64,000 nucleotides of DNA from Excoecaria cochinchinensis (GCA_947683425.1 CANTUQ010000050.1:12454501-12518500), one strand, 5' to 3'. Positions 39,051 through 54,200 are shown, counted from the stretch's first letter. The notes: generated by a model from the letters alone, not told the origin. Made by a program: numbers and translations.

Positions 39051-39056
39051 CACGTG
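39051..39056. promoter_or_regulatory. G-box upstream of the fusion gene
   Basis: CACGTG palindrome 154 bp before the ATG at 39210, preceded by an ACGT-core element CCACGTTG (about 39038). A TATA-like word TTTATATAT lies at about 39091. G-boxes bind bZIP and bHLH factors in light and stress responses; use of this one is inferred from position only. Confidence 0.5.
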
Positions 39057-39209
39057 TATTTCCCTCTCCTTGCTTGCTTGTACGATTTTATTTATATATC
39101 CAAATTTATAGATTAATTAATCATCATAAGAAAAAAAAAAAAAAACTTCCAAATTCAACTCTGATTCAACACTCTTTACTCTTAGATTCTAGAACTGTAC
39201 TCTCCAGCA

Positions 39210-42200
39210 ATGGCGTCTCAAGAAAGTGTTGGATTCGTTGGCTTGGATGAGTTGAGCTTGGAAATGGCGGCTTCGCTTCTTCGCTCTGGCCACAAAGTCA
39301 AGGCTTTTGAGGTTTCAATTTTACTTCTTTTTTTCTGCAGCACTCTTTTGCAATTTTGATTTCTGGTTGTGCTTGGTTGCTCAGAAATGGTAGAGAAAAT
39401 ACATTTTTTTTTTTACTTTTTGCTTTCCAATCAATAGATAAGACGTAGAATCATGCATTGCATATGATTTGCTGGAATATAACAAATTCATTTTATGTTA
39501 TTTCAGGCTCATTTTGAAGTCTGTAGCTTGTTATTGATGTCATTGGTTTTTTCATAAATCTTCTTTTTCGTGCTCTTCCACTATTAAAAAGATTTTTTTT
39601 TTCCTTCAGTCGACATGGCAAACAATTAGGTGAGTATTTACATTTAGACGAGTGCTGGCAGTGGAGGATTAGGATTTGATTATAGTGCTTAAAAGTAGCT
39701 GATAATGGGCCACCTATCTATTTAATCATTCTCTCCTTACTTGAAATCAGCGTATTGTTGATACCAAACCATTTGAAGGTTTATGAGGGTTTAATGAGTT
39801 GAAATGTTTTAGAAATGTGTCACTCATTTGTCTAAAGAAGCGCTTCTCGTAACTATCATCCGCAATGCTAATCAATGCTATATATTATTGATCTAAACAC
39901 AGTGCATGCTATGCACCCAATTTGTATGTTTTTGCGTGTACACTTGAGGTTTAATTTTGAAGATGCCATTTAGCTTATTTAAAATCTCTTGATAATGTAC
40001 CAAAGCCTAGGTTTTGAACAAACCCATTTAAGTACTTAAGTTCAAAGAATTCACGTAGGATGTACAAATGCATTACGTTACTATTGATAATTACCATTTG
40101 CTACATGATGATTAAGGCTTAAGTTGAATGGAGGTAGAAAAAAACTCGTTATATCAACCTCAACTGCTTTGATATTAAAATATAGTGAAGTAGAGTTTTA
40201 TTGGAGACTATGTACTACTCTGCGTATATTAAGTGGACCATGATGTTTAACTACACATTGCCTCATTTTGTAGATTGAGAGAGTTTTGTTGGATGAGTTT
40301 TCAAGTGTGGGGGGAATCAGATCTTCAAGTCTACATGATGTTGGGAAAGGTAAAATGTCTAGTGTTTGTGTGTTCATTTTTTATTTAATATTTATATAGT
40401 TAAGCTATGCAGGATGCCACTTTTCTCAGGAACTATATCTTCAACACATATTCCTGATTGCCAGGCAAAGTTTACTTTTAGTTTTATATTTATGTTGTCT
40501 TTAACTGGTCTTTTGCTGAGCTAGAAAATGATGTTTGAGGCTTTTCTTTTTGACACCTTTGATGTCTCTGCAGAAGCCTTAGACCTTAGTCATATTTGTG
40601 CGAAAAAGGAAGTTGGGTCCTGAAAACATATGTAAAGCTCATTGCTTGCAGCTACTCATTTTCTTATTCCTTTTTTTTTTCTTGTAGAATTTAAAAGCTG
40701 TATCAAGTCAATGTATTTTGAATGAGATGATTATAACTTGGAAATGGAATTAATCAATATTGGCAACATGGTAGTTGAAAAAGGTCATAATTAAAATGAA
40801 AGCTTTGGATTTTAATTTAATAAAGCCAGAGATTAAGAGAAGACCAAAAGGCCAGTTTCAGTTATTATCATTTTTCTTTTGGCTCAATGTATTACACATT
40901 GTTTTAGGTAAGTCTTTGTATCTATTCGATCATGTAATTCTTTTTATTTGGACTGTGAAGCCTTATTTTTCACTTTCTTTTGTCAGCTCTTTTTAACAAT
41001 TTGTTCCACTATAAATGATTAGAAACACAAGATTATTTTGCATGCATGTAGTGTCGTTGGTTTATTTTTGATTTAGATCTGTTTTCCTGACTTACTGAAA
41101 AATTTACCATAGTGTCGATTGATTCAATTCAGTGTTGCCTAACTCTGCAACACTGCCACCAATTCTGTTATTTAAGACCTTGACTAATAGTGATAAAAAA
41201 TTTCCATTAATTTGTAGAATCCTATTACTCCCAGGGATAACTGTGCAGAATTTTAGAAATTTGTTTAAATTAAATCTTTGTCATTTCTAGTTGCTACAGC
41301 TAACCCTTTTACTTTAATGGTCAATAGACTTTATCCACAAGTAAGTGGTTGCTGCTAAGTGAGAAATAATTTAATGGGATTGCTTCTGATGCTTAAAATT
41401 AATGTCTAGCGCAATATGGGACTGAGATTCTTATGTTTTTTGGTGTGCAGATGTTGCAACTTTGATCGTTTTAATTTCTCATGTGGATCAAATTGATGAT
41501 GTAATATTTGGACAACAGGGTATTTTGAAAGGTCTGCATAGCCTCATTTTGATACATTATTTTATATTAATGCTTCTTCTTATATACAGATGCGTAACAT
41601 AATGTTGTGCTTGCATGTAGGCCTGCAGAAAGATGCAACAATCATCTTACGCTCAACTATTTTGCCATTGCATATTCAAAATCTAGAGAAACGTCTTGTT
41701 GGTAATTTACATCTCGAAGTTGTCCTTTCATGTTATAATAGATTCTACAGGAAGTTTTTTGAAATTTAACTTCTTATATTATGTTATGCGAAAAATCTGA
41801 AATCAAACTATGACTTCTCCTAACTTCATTTGAGGTTAAAATGCATGCATGGAGTATAGTACTCAAAATCTTGATTCTAAGTACTCTTCTGAAACATCGT
41901 CTAATATTCCAGTCTTTAGAGCATTAGGTATGAGTATCCAATTCTCCACTGCATCTCAAACGTTTTAAACTATGCTGCTCCAATCATTCTTGATTCTATT
42001 ATCCATAAAAGGGAAGGCTATTAGCATGCATGTTGGTTGCTAAGAAAATTAGTCTGAAAAGTATGCAGGTGACTTTGTTCATATACATGCATGAAAAAAA
42101 GTTTGGTTGGGAATGAAGTCTGGACCACCCTTTTTTCTTTTGCTTATTAGATAATTGATGATTTATATGATCTTGTCAAGCTGCAATCATATGATGGGGA

Positions 42201-45200
42201 TCATTTATCAACTGAAAATTTTATTGGTATATCAATTGTCATTCATCCTCTCCTCATGATTCTAATGTTTCCAACTGAAAATTTTATTGGTATATCAATT
42301 GTAAAAGTTAGGCTTGTTTGTCTCATCTTGCAGAGGGTGGTGTTATTGCTCATCTAGTAGATGCGTATGTCTCCAAGGGAATGTCTGAGGTTCTAAAAGG
42401 AAAAATCATGGTAACCTTGTTTCTTACTTCCTATCATATTTTTCTTGTTAATGAGTGCAGGAGTCCAAATTTCTCATTACATAAATTATAATGGAGGATA
42501 GTCCTAACTATTTTTGCTTATCTAGATTACTTCCTCAGGGGCATCAGAAGCTATTGCAAAGGCACATCCTGTTCTCTCTGGTAGGAATAATTTTATGATC
42601 TATATCTGTTCTGCAGGCATTTAATCTTTCATTTTGTTTGAATATTCTAATTCAAATTCTTTGCCTTTTCGATAGCAATGTGTGAAAGGCTTTACATTTT
42701 TGAAGGTGAAGTTGGTGCTGCAAGGTTTGTTTCTTCTTCTTCTACCTCCTCCTTATTTTCCAGTCTTCTTTTCATGATTACATAATGCGATCGAATTGCT
42801 TTTCTTGGTGGTTTATTTCATCTTATAATTACTTGAAGCAATGTAAGTTTTTGGAGGAAATCAATTTAGATAGGAGATGAATTGCTGTATATGTGTGCGA
42901 GAAATGATAAGTGGTCTATAATTTTTTTTTTTCTTTTTCTTGATAGTAAAATTAAAATGGTCAATGAGTTGCTCGAGGGCATTCACCTTGTTGCTTCGGT
43001 GGAGGCTATTTCACTCAGTGCACAAGCTGCAATTCATCCTTGGATAGTCTATCACATCATTTCCAATGCTGCTGGAAATTCATGGTGAGTGCGTCATACT
43101 ATTCCTTTCTATGTAATGTGCTTTGTTCTTGACCATTCAAAGTAGAAAGCATTCATGAAATATCTAAAATAGATTGAAAGTAAATGTAATGCTGAAATGG
43201 AAAATGAACAAATACAACAGAATTCAGCTTAATAGGAAAACACCGAGCTCTCAAAACATCTAATGAAATCTCAATGGATCAAATATCAATTAACTCATAG
43301 ACTAATAACTAATCCTACCAATACTAGGATTAGGGTCTCCAATTAGGAAAATTTTTAACCTATATTAAACAAGATTTAAAGGGCATAACTTTCAAAATAG
43401 CCATAATGACAATAAAAAAATTCTTAAATAATGAAAAACTGAATTCCTAAATAGATAGTAAACCTGAACTTCCTAAATAGAAATTGTACATTGAAATGAA
43501 TAAAAAAATATTAATAACCATATACTAAATTCTGTTTCCTTGATTGCGCCAAAATGCTTGAAGGGCATCTAGGCAGCTCACATGTTTTGGGCAAAGTTGT
43601 TGCTATTAATTGTGGGAAAGGACTTTGTCCTGGTGGCAAAGGGCACTTGCCACTGTGAGGAGATCGAGGGTTTGAGCACCAATGAAACCCATACCAAAAA
43701 AAAAAAAGCTTAATCACAAGTTTTCTTATTTCATTTATGATTCATTCCACATTGTTGACATAGCTTCAACATTGTCTTCAAATTAATTTTTTTTTTCACA
43801 AAAAGAAAGAAATTAGCTGAAATTATAAGCATTTAAGAAAATGCCAAATAAATGTAGAAATGAAAGGATTATTAAATACGGAAATTCTCTTTGTTGATAT
43901 TGAAAAATGTTGAAGTATTCCTTCCAAAACCTAAATTTAGAACACTGTCGATAAGGTTAAAACAAAAGTTATTTCTAGGTATGCAAAGTTAAATAAAAAT
44001 CCTCAAAATTTTAGTATTTTGTCCAATAATGTATACGATTGCTTCAACAATTTTGATATCAGCTAACTGTAAATCCTTCAAGTTTTGTGGGAATGCAATT
44101 GTTAATCAAATATGGCAAAAATACTTTTCCTAAAACGGCAATGCAATGAATGACAAAAACATGGTCAATAATAACACCCATTGTATATTAATGCTGTTAT
44201 AAGCTTTGTGCTAGCAATAGATTGTTTGTTTTAATCAAATTAGGATTGCAGATCAAATGAAGCAAAGGAAACATTGAACCTTCATCTGTGCAAATTAGCT
44301 ATTGGTATTTCATGAAGACTAGGAAGGAAAAACTTCCTCTTTCTACATCTTTTTGTGATGAGATCCTCACCTATTTCACGCATCAACATTGGATAATTCT
44401 TTTGGGAAAATTTTTCAGGCTAAAAAACTTTTTACATCTTCTGAGCTTTTATGGGTGACATTGACTTTAGACTTTGCGATACACCCATTCTATTAAAGAC
44501 CATTTAATTCTTAATTACAATATAACTAAGGCAGTTGATTCTAATGGGAATGAGCTACTACTCTCCAAGGAAGTAATATTATTGAATGCTAAGTTGATCT
44601 TAATTGGAATATGTTTAAACCTTACAAGCACACTCCAGTTAACAAAATAGCGTGTCTTATTTTTCCTCTACCTTCTGCCTTAGGGTAATTTTTCATCAAT
44701 GGAACTCTCTTTTTTAAGTACTTGGGATTTATGATGTAAGATGTTCAACATATTAGGAATTTTTCAGTTCTTCAATGATTTGTATGTCATGTTATTTTTG
44801 AAATTGAAAACTTGGAAATTTAGATAGTCTTATTATTCTATTTGGCAAACTAGTACACAGCCTTTCAAATCTTCATACTACCACTGTAGTTGGTTGCCAG
44901 CAACATCACAGCATCATCACATCATCTATTGTTGCTATTATCTTCATTTTTTTTAGGCTTCCCCACCCCCAGCAAAGCAAACGCTACTTTCACTGCAACC
45001 ATCAAGCATCATCCAGTTCCATGATTACAAATCCATTAAACACTGATAAAATGGACTTGGTTTTAATATTTTGGTATTGATACTATTCCGGTGTTAACAA
45101 TAGCAATGTAAGTTCTCTAGGGAAATTGAATGTGTTAAGCTAGTAAGGTCATGTGGCAATAACTTCTTTTGCTTGCCTGTTTGCTTTGATGAGAGTTTTT

Positions 45201-48200
45201 GACATTATAGTTTCTCTGTCTTTTCCTTAGCTTTCTATTTCCTTTTCTATTTTTATGGGTTTTGAATCTGGAATTGTTTTGGGAATGCAGGATTTTCAAC
45301 AATCATGTGCCTCAGCTTTTAAGAGGTGATGCTAAGCCACACTCCCTCGGTCAGTTGGTCCAAAATTTGGTAAGATACAGTGTGGGATATGTGTTAATTG
45401 CAATGCCTGGTTTTATCACTAGCTTCAGCATTGTCATTTAATTAATTTTTCACATAAAATTACCAATACTATTTTGTATTTTAATGCATGCACTGTTATC
45501 GTTAGATTTGACTGTATTTTCTTACATTGACCAAATAATGAAGTCCTACAGCAGTACACTCCCACTCATATTGATGCAATACAACTATCTGTGTATACAC
45601 TCATTGACATTCTTTACTACTGGATAAAAAACGTGCGAGAAATTTTCCATGAATATGGTAATATTGACTATTGAAATATAAATTGAGTTGTTGAATTTGC
45701 TTCATATGAAAAATTGAAATTAAACTTAGCAATCAATCTGGTGTCCAAGGACAACACTAAACATTGGAGATGGTTTAAATAATTTAGGCTGTAAATTTTT
45801 CTTGTAAATTATGAAAGCCACCATCAATTTTGCTCCCTTTTCTGTTTTTATTTAAGCATCAGCACACTGGTATGCTAATATTCATTATAATTTAGCATGA
45901 GACCATATGATTTGGCTCAAGTTTCAATACCTAGCAATGTGAGCAATAATTTCTGGTTAAGTTATATGGATTTATATTGCATTTTTAGCCACAGTTCTTT
46001 TATTATATTTTATTCTGACATTGATGGATGGAATTTTTCAAATTGCAGGGAATTGTTGTGGATATGGCCAAATCACTTATATTTCCTGTTCCACTTCTGG
46101 CCATTGCTCATCAACAGCTTATTCTCGGTGAAACTACTATCTGATTTGCTGATCTTTTAATTAATCTAGTTAGAATTTTTTTTTTTTGCTAAATGTTTCC
46201 TTTGTAGGGTCTACATATGCTCTTGGAGATGATAATAATACCACACTGGTGAAGGTTAATTCCTCCACCTTCCAGACTGTTTCTTTTTGAGCATTTTGTT
46301 TGTCAAGTGCTCTTGAGCTGTTATATGAAAAAGTTTCGTCCTCATATATGCTTTTGTTATCTGTGCACTGTAAACATGTTTTCAGGTTTGGGAAAATGTA
46401 CTTAATGTAAAGATTCAAGATGCTGCCAGTGCAGAGCCGTACAGCCCTGAGCAGTTGGCACAACATATTATTTCTAAATCTGCTGCTGTGAAACGAATTG
46501 GTTTCATTGGGCTTGGAGCAATGGGATTTGGCATGGCAACTCACCTGCTGAAATCAAATTTCATAGTTATTGGTTTTGATGTAAATCTTCTCTCTACCGG
46601 TATTGGCTGATAAAAGGAGTATTTTAGGCAGGATCAAAACAGATATATTTACTTTTCTGTTGACAATCCCCTATATTTACTTACTTATCATCTTTCATTC
46701 AGTATACTGTAGGTCAAAAAGTTTATATATGGAGCGTATGCCTTGTTTGTGGTCTGAATTTTGGAAATCAATGTCAAGTGGCATGAGTTTTTCTCTTATT
46801 AATCACACTTAGTTGACTCCTCTTGTTCTGAATCCAAGTAGAATTGGATATATTGAACTTACTCTGCTGGGTGATGGAGTCAAAGACAATAGCTTTTTCA
46901 TGTAAAGTTATTCAAGTTATAAGTTGCTACTCCATTAGATTATTTTTCCAAAATCATGTTTTCTTGGAAGTTTTTAAGGGTAGAGCACCAAATGGTTTTG
47001 CATCCATTAGGAAAGATAGTGTCTGAATTTCTTGTCTTTGGTTAACTGTATATTCCTAAGAACCTTTAAGAAGTCTTGAAAATGTTGGCCTTAAGATAAT
47101 GTATGCATCGCTAAGCTGATTTGAACTCTAACAAAATCTTGCCAGCTAGTACAAATGACATAAGACGTTATATCTGCATGCAAGTGTGATGATTTTTTTT
47201 TTCTTTTCTTTTGGAAGTGCACATGTATAATAAGTGCAGGTGCATTTATACATATCTGCGAATATGTGTGTGTTTGCTTCAGCTTGTTTATTCCATGGAA
47301 TTTATTTATTTATTTTATTTAAATTTTTAGTAGAAAATTCAAATTTCTATTGCAAATTTGTATCAAATATATCTTTCCTTGGGTGGCAGGTGTATAAACC
47401 AACACTAAGTCGATTTGCAAAATCCGGTGGCTTGATTAGAAATTCTCCAGCAGAAGTATCCAAAGGTAATTCTGGGCAAATTAATAAATCATTAAATTGA
47501 CTTGGCAAGTATCACATGCATGGTTCTAAACACTAACACATCCATCCCTTTTGGATTGTTGATCTGTATTAACAGAAAAGCACCAATTAATGCAAATGGG
47601 ATCAGAGGAACTTTTTCTTCTTCCATGAGAAAAAGAAGAAGGAAAAGGAAAAAAAAAAATATCACGAGGAGCAGGAAAAAAATTTAGAAAAGAAAAGGTT
47701 AACATAAAAATGACTGAGTTTGTTACTGTCGGGGCATCTAAATAGATGACAATTACCTGAATTAAAAAGACTACACACTGGGGTATGGGAACAACCTTAA
47801 GAGCATAAGGGCTTAGCCAACGTTACACTTTTGCATCCTTTTTTTGTAAGGAATTTCAACTCAAGCATACTGTTTATGCTATGTTCATTAAGTCATTCAG
47901 CTATTGTCTCAGACCGGTGAGGCTCTAATACTTATGCTCAGAAGGCCAATAAAAGCACTTTCATTAATGACTGTGTAGCTTCTCTGTTTGCATTGCATGC
48001 CCAATGTCAAAATGCAGGATATGTTACGTTAACCATTGACATTATAGATTAATTCCCCCACACACCACATTCCCATAATTTTGGGATCATTTTTGGTCCA
48101 GAATTCAGACTTTTTTTATTGTGCCGGAATGTCACAAAACTTTTCCGGTTCAATTGACGTTTCAAAGAATCTAGCAATGAAATTGCTGAAGTATCCACAT

Positions 48201-51200
48201 TTGATTTCATTTTTGGAGGAAAGAGCCTTTGTTGTGATAGATCTTCACTTGTTTTAAGTTACTTTATTACGAAATCTTTTTAGATTTCTTATGAAATTTT
48301 CATTTCTCCATGTCTAGTATTTACTGGTATTGCCGTTATGTTAGCATGGGAACATGAATTTTGTAGCTAGAAGGAATTTTGTTGGGGTGTTGAATTTTGT
48401 TATTTCTTGAAGTGCAACTTATGGTATTATTTTCTTGATGTTACCCTGTCCAGATGTTGATGTACTTGTGATCATGGTCACAAATGAAGCTCAAGCTGAG
48501 AGTGTATTGTATGGAGATCAGGGAGCAGTTTCAGGTACCATCAACAGTAACATATCTATGTTCTGGTGTAATTACTGACCATTTTCATTCTCTATTCTCC
48601 AGCACTTTCACCAGGGTCATCTATTATCCTTTCATCCACTGTATCTCCTGGATTTGTGATCCAACTAGAGCGACTTTTACAAAGTACGTTTATGTATATT
48701 GCCCTTACTATACTTTTACATTTTCTTTTTTGGTTCCCATTTGGTTGTGGTAGAGTCATGGTTGCAGTGTGTGAGGTTCTTGGAAAGTAAAGACCAATAA
48801 ATAGACCATAATATTTACCAAACCTTAGTTCTTTTTGTTAGATAAGAAACAATATATTTTACTCATGTAACAAGTTATGTCCTTTTGCAGTTTTTACTTC
48901 GAATCTCTATAATTTATGGATAATAATTTCTTATTCTGTAAGATTAGTATCAGACCTTTGCAAAATACAGCAGATGAAGAAATATAATAGGGGAAGGTAT
49001 TAAAATGTTATTCATAATTTTTATATATGAAAATATAAAAAACAAATTGTAGATTTATGTGTGTATCTTGAATAGTTCCTTTTGCAACTTGGTTTCTTGA
49101 TGAATCTTTTTCCTTCAAGAAACCAGTTAAAAGAGTTTTGGTATCTCTAGCAGTGAATTTTGCATGGCTCTCATCTTTTAGGACTCTCAATATGGGAGAA
49201 GGTAGTGATACAAGTTGAAAACACACCTCAGTGTTTCATCTTGTTTAGGTCATGCCAGGTGGGTCCATTTATGATTTCTTCGGCTCCATGTTTGTAAGTC
49301 GTACTCTAATACTATAATAATCAACCTACAATTGTCATAGATGAAGGCAAAGATTTGAAATTAGTGGATGCTCCTGTTTCTGGTGGTGTTAAGAGGGCCT
49401 CTGATGGAACACTCACGGTTTGAAAATAACACTTCTTATTTAATAGCAAATTGGTTTTTTTAATTGTATTTTAACGACAATGTGGTATTTTATTCAGATA
49501 ATGGCTTCTGGAGCTGATGAAGCTCTCATATGTGCTGGTTCAGTCCTGGCAGGTAAAATAAACATGTACATTGTCTACTGTGTGTTCAGCTTTCTGAAAT
49601 TTATTTCACGATTTATGCTTGATTTTAATTATAAACAGCATTAAGCGAAAAGCTCTATGTCATCAAGGGGGGTTGTGGAGCTGGAAGGTATTTCCACATC
49701 ATTGTGCTGACAAGGAATTATATTAGATTTCTAAGCATCTTATAGTTTTAACATTTTACAAAGTGAATGACTATCTTGATTTTTTTTTTAAAAAAAAAAT
49801 CATTTTTCAGTGGTGTAAAGATGGTCAATCAGTTGCTTGCTGGAGTTCACATTGCTTCAGCAGCTGAGGCGATGGCTTTTGGAGCTCGATTAGGTCTTAA
49901 TACACGGAAGCTGTTCGATTTCGTCACGAATAGTGGGGGAACATCCTGGTTTGTATATGCACACTACAATTCTATTTCTGCCTTCATCATGTGGTTAATA
50001 TTTTGTTCTTAAGCTGATTAAGAAAAACTTTCGAGAGGCAATATTTTTTGATTTTACATGTCTTTCTCCATGACTCAAGTATGAGAAGTCATCTTTGTTG
50101 AATCTGCAATGCTAGCTTAGATTTTCTTATGATAAATGGCTCATAAAATTAAAATGAATGCAAAATACAAAAGAGGATGGAGTTGGAAGCCAGAAGGTTG
50201 GCAAGGATATTTAGAAATGATGGCCATCATGGAATTTGCAGTTCACCTTAGATATGTTTCCTGTGGACTATCGGTTTTTAATTTTAGTCTCCTTCAGTCA
50301 TTCGTTTGACATTTCTTTTTATCATTTTGATTGAAAAAAAATAAAAAATAAAAAATAAATAAACTTACCTGGTCAAGAATTTTTTGTTCATGGTCCTCAG
50401 ACTATTTGATGTATTTTTTCCATACCTGAACTATATTAACTTTAGTCTTACAGAAGTTTCTCTAACATGTATTTCCAAACATAGTCAAAGGAGAAAGCTT
50501 CCTTAGATAAAGTAAGAGGATTTTTTTGCGGGAGATGGTGGGGAGTCACTTGCCAGCCCATTACGTATTGGTTACTCAATGTTTGAATTCCCAGAAATTT
50601 ATGTTTAGTTTTGATCCCAGAAGTTGCAGGTTCATGCCATTAACAATGATAAATTCAATCCTGCCAATTCAGGGAATTCCTTCTAACTATGATTCTATGA
50701 TTCCTTTGTAAAAATAGAATGCTCTTCCTTTTTGTGAGGAATGAAGATACAGCATTTTGAAAAGAGTAGACAGGGACTTAAGAAAGTTTTAAATTTCTTC
50801 CTAAACAACTATAAGAGAAAAAGGTCAAAAAACTATTGCTGCTAAAAGTGGTATTGATTCTTTTTCTATATTAGCAAACTAAGCCTCTTAAAATGTACAT
50901 TTGACAGCTTTGAAGTTTGTAACTTAATATAGGCAAATGTTACAATGCAGGATGTTTGAGAATCGTGTTCCGCACATGTTGGACGGTGACTACACCCCGT
51001 ACTCAGCACTTGATATCTTTGTGAAGGATCTGGTCTGACTGGTTTTAATTCTGTGTTATGTTTGAAATAATAAAATATTTAAATAATTCATCATATTGTT
51101 AAAGCAGTTTCTGAACTATTTAAATATTTTGTCATTAAGTTACTAAAACAGTTTCTGAACATTTCTAGGGCATTGTTTCTCGAGAGTGCTCTGCTCATAA

Positions 51201-54200
51201 GGTTGCACTTCATATTTCAACTGTTGCACACCAACTCTTCCTGGCAGGTCTAGTAGAGCCTTCTTACTGTAGCTGCTCTTTTCATCATCATTTCCTTCTT
51301 TAGCCTTTAATCTAAAAGTGAAGTAGCAATTTTGGTTGAATTTCTTGTGACTTAGCAGCTGAAGCCAGAGTTTAGTTTTAAGCTTCCGTACCAAAAAGAA
51401 ATGGGACTTTTCGATTGTTTATCTAGTAAAACTAATACCTGCAATGGCCATATGGTGAGAATCGGAGTATAGAATGAGCATTTTATTAATGTAGATTAAC
51501 TATTGAGAAGAAGGGTGAAATTGATTCTTAAGCATAGGAATGAAACTCAATGATGATCCATGCAATATTGAAAATCGATACCAACCTTTTTAGACAATGG
51601 AAAATTTATTAAGCATAGTTCAAGACAGTTAAGAAATTCAATTGGATGGAGCAGTAACTTGATTCTCATTGGGAAACAGTAATTTAAGGTGGAAGGTCCA
51701 GAGGGTAGGGTAGAAAGTGAAGTCAATGTGGATTAATATCGGTACTAAGCATATCAATGTAAAGTGTCAAAACTTTGACATTTCTTCTAGGTTTGCAAAC
51801 ATCAGTTGATAACTAGATTCAACTACTGTATTTGTGAAATGCGAGTCACAGAAGAAACTAAAAGTTCTCCAAATAATTCTCAATTGCATTTATTCAACTT
51901 TACGTGATATGAAATATATACAATGCCTTGGACGTGCAGCAGCAAGGTTTCTGTACAGTACAAGTTTAGGAAAGGAAATTAAGCTGCAATATGTATGACA
52001 AGCTAATGATGCATATCTATAGTGTATTATTTAATGCACTTAATTATCTTTCTCATCTTAGTTTATGTATGTAGTTTCCTTTATGAGTTTATGTGTACGT
52101 AATACTGATTTCAGCTTTATTGTTGAACAGGTTCTGCTGCTGGCTGGGGTAGGCAAGATGATGCTGGCGTAGTTAAGGTGAGGGAAATTAGTCACATAGA
52201 AAGTGTGATTGTCTAAATTTACAATAGGTGATTGGAATTGTATAATTGCTAAAAGTGACAGATTTCACATACATAGGTCTACGAGACACTCACAGGTGTT
52301 AGAGTTGAAGGAAAACTTCCCATTCTTAAGAAAGAAACTGTCTTGCAATCTCTTCCATCTGAATGGCCTGTGGATCCCATTGATGATATCTGTAGACTGA
52401 ATCAGAGCAATTCAAAAACATTAGTTGTTCTGGATGATGATCCAACTGGAACTCAAACTGTTCATGACATTGAAGTATTGACAGAATGGTAGTCTCTTGA
52501 CTCTCCATTTTATATAATTTCCTTGCAAAATTAATGTGTGAATAGGATGAGATGGTTAATTATGATATACCTGAATTTCTAAAGCAAGTTGGTTCCATCA
52601 CCGTCACTTGTTAAATATTCTTAGTTTTTAAGATTCTACCATGGAGATGAAAATCCTGTAAAATTTTAATTGAACTTCTTCTCTTCAACATATTTTTGAA
52701 TTTAACTTTTTTGGTTTTCCCATTTCAGGAGTGTTGAGTCACTAGTTTTGCAGTTCAGGAAAAAGCCTACATGCTTTTTCATTCTGACTAACTCTAGATC
52801 TTTAAGTTCTGAGAAGGTAAATAGCTTTCTTCCTGTGTAAGCATTATTAGTTATTAGAGTTTGTATCTTTGTCCTTACCAGAAACAGAAACTAATTATAT
52901 TTGAGATCACTCATAACTCAGAGGTGATGAACTTTGATCAAGGAAACATTTTATGGGTACCTGATTGATTGTTTACAGGCCAGTGCTCTGATAAAAGATA
53001 TATGCCAAAACCTCATTGATGCTGCTAAATCAGTTGAGAACGTTGACTATACTGTGGTTTTGAGAGGTGATTCAACATTACGAGGTCATTTTCCAGAGGC
53101 AAGGACTGGGACACTACGTAGTATTGTAATTATTTAGAGCACCTTTTGTAAGTTTTAGTAACCATGACATTAAACAAGGATCTGAGATTTGTGCAGGAAG
53201 CAGATGCAGCTGTTTCAATACTTGGTGAGATGGATGCATGGATCATTTGTCCCTTTTTCCTTCAGGGGGGCCGTTACACTATCAAAGATGTACATTATGT
53301 TGCAGATACTGAAAGGTATTGATTCTATTTTTCTCTTAAGTGATAGTTTACTTGCTGTGTATGCTTGCATTTAACATGCAAACTGTATCTGTAGGCTTGT
53401 CCCTGCAGGAGACACAGAGTTTGCTAAAGATGCTGCTTTTGGCTATGGATCTTCTAACCTTCGAGAGGTCTGCCTTCTTTTGTTGTGATATTTAGTTAAA
53501 AGAAAATTAACTTTGGTAGTAATTTTGTGATTTTTGTGCAATTTTAGTGGGTGGAAGAGAAGACTAGAGGCCGCATTCGAGCTAATAGTGTTGCATCTAT
53601 ATCAATAGAACTTCTAAGGAAAGATGGACCACATGCTGTTTGTGAGCTTCTTTGCAGTTTACAGAAGGTACAGATAATTGGCAATGCGCATGTTAAATAT
53701 CATGTTAGAGGCTGTTTTTTGCATCTGTAGTGCATTCTGCTCCTTCCTTGTTACGATCTTTTGTGCTCCCATCATGCGTGTTTAGTTCCTGCCTCAATCT
53801 TGTACATGTGCAAGCAATAAATAACAGCAATTTCATTTTCTTGTAATTGTCCTATTTAAGCTAGTTTCTTTGCAAGTTCTAGTCTCTTCATCCGTCTTTT
53901 ACTTGCAACAATTCTGCCGTCTTGTAACATTTTTGGGATATAATACAAATATTTGGGATTGGAGAAGTAGTCTGTTTGACTCTTTTACTTGTCATGTTTA
54001 ATTTTCTCCCTCCTCCACATTCCTAAATCGCTTGCTTGTGATGTAGATTATTCAGGAGATAATGTAACAATTAGTTGGCAACTCTTTTCAAATAATCAAA
54101 ATTGTAACATCCAAGGTTATGGTCATGTTTTGGCATATCTGAAGTTCCTCTCATTATGAACCAGTAGGCTACAATACCACCAAGAGTTGATGGTTTGGAG

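Noticed and set aside
45897..47687. Short plus-strand ORFs in the fusion gene region taken as separate genes
   Set aside because: They are intron readthroughs or extensions of real exons; the correct exons are shorter and in the main frame.
50520..50660. SINE-like block in intron 19 of the fusion gene
   Set aside because: A weak resemblance to a pol III box B (GTTGCAGGTTCATGCC) but no box A, tail or target duplication.
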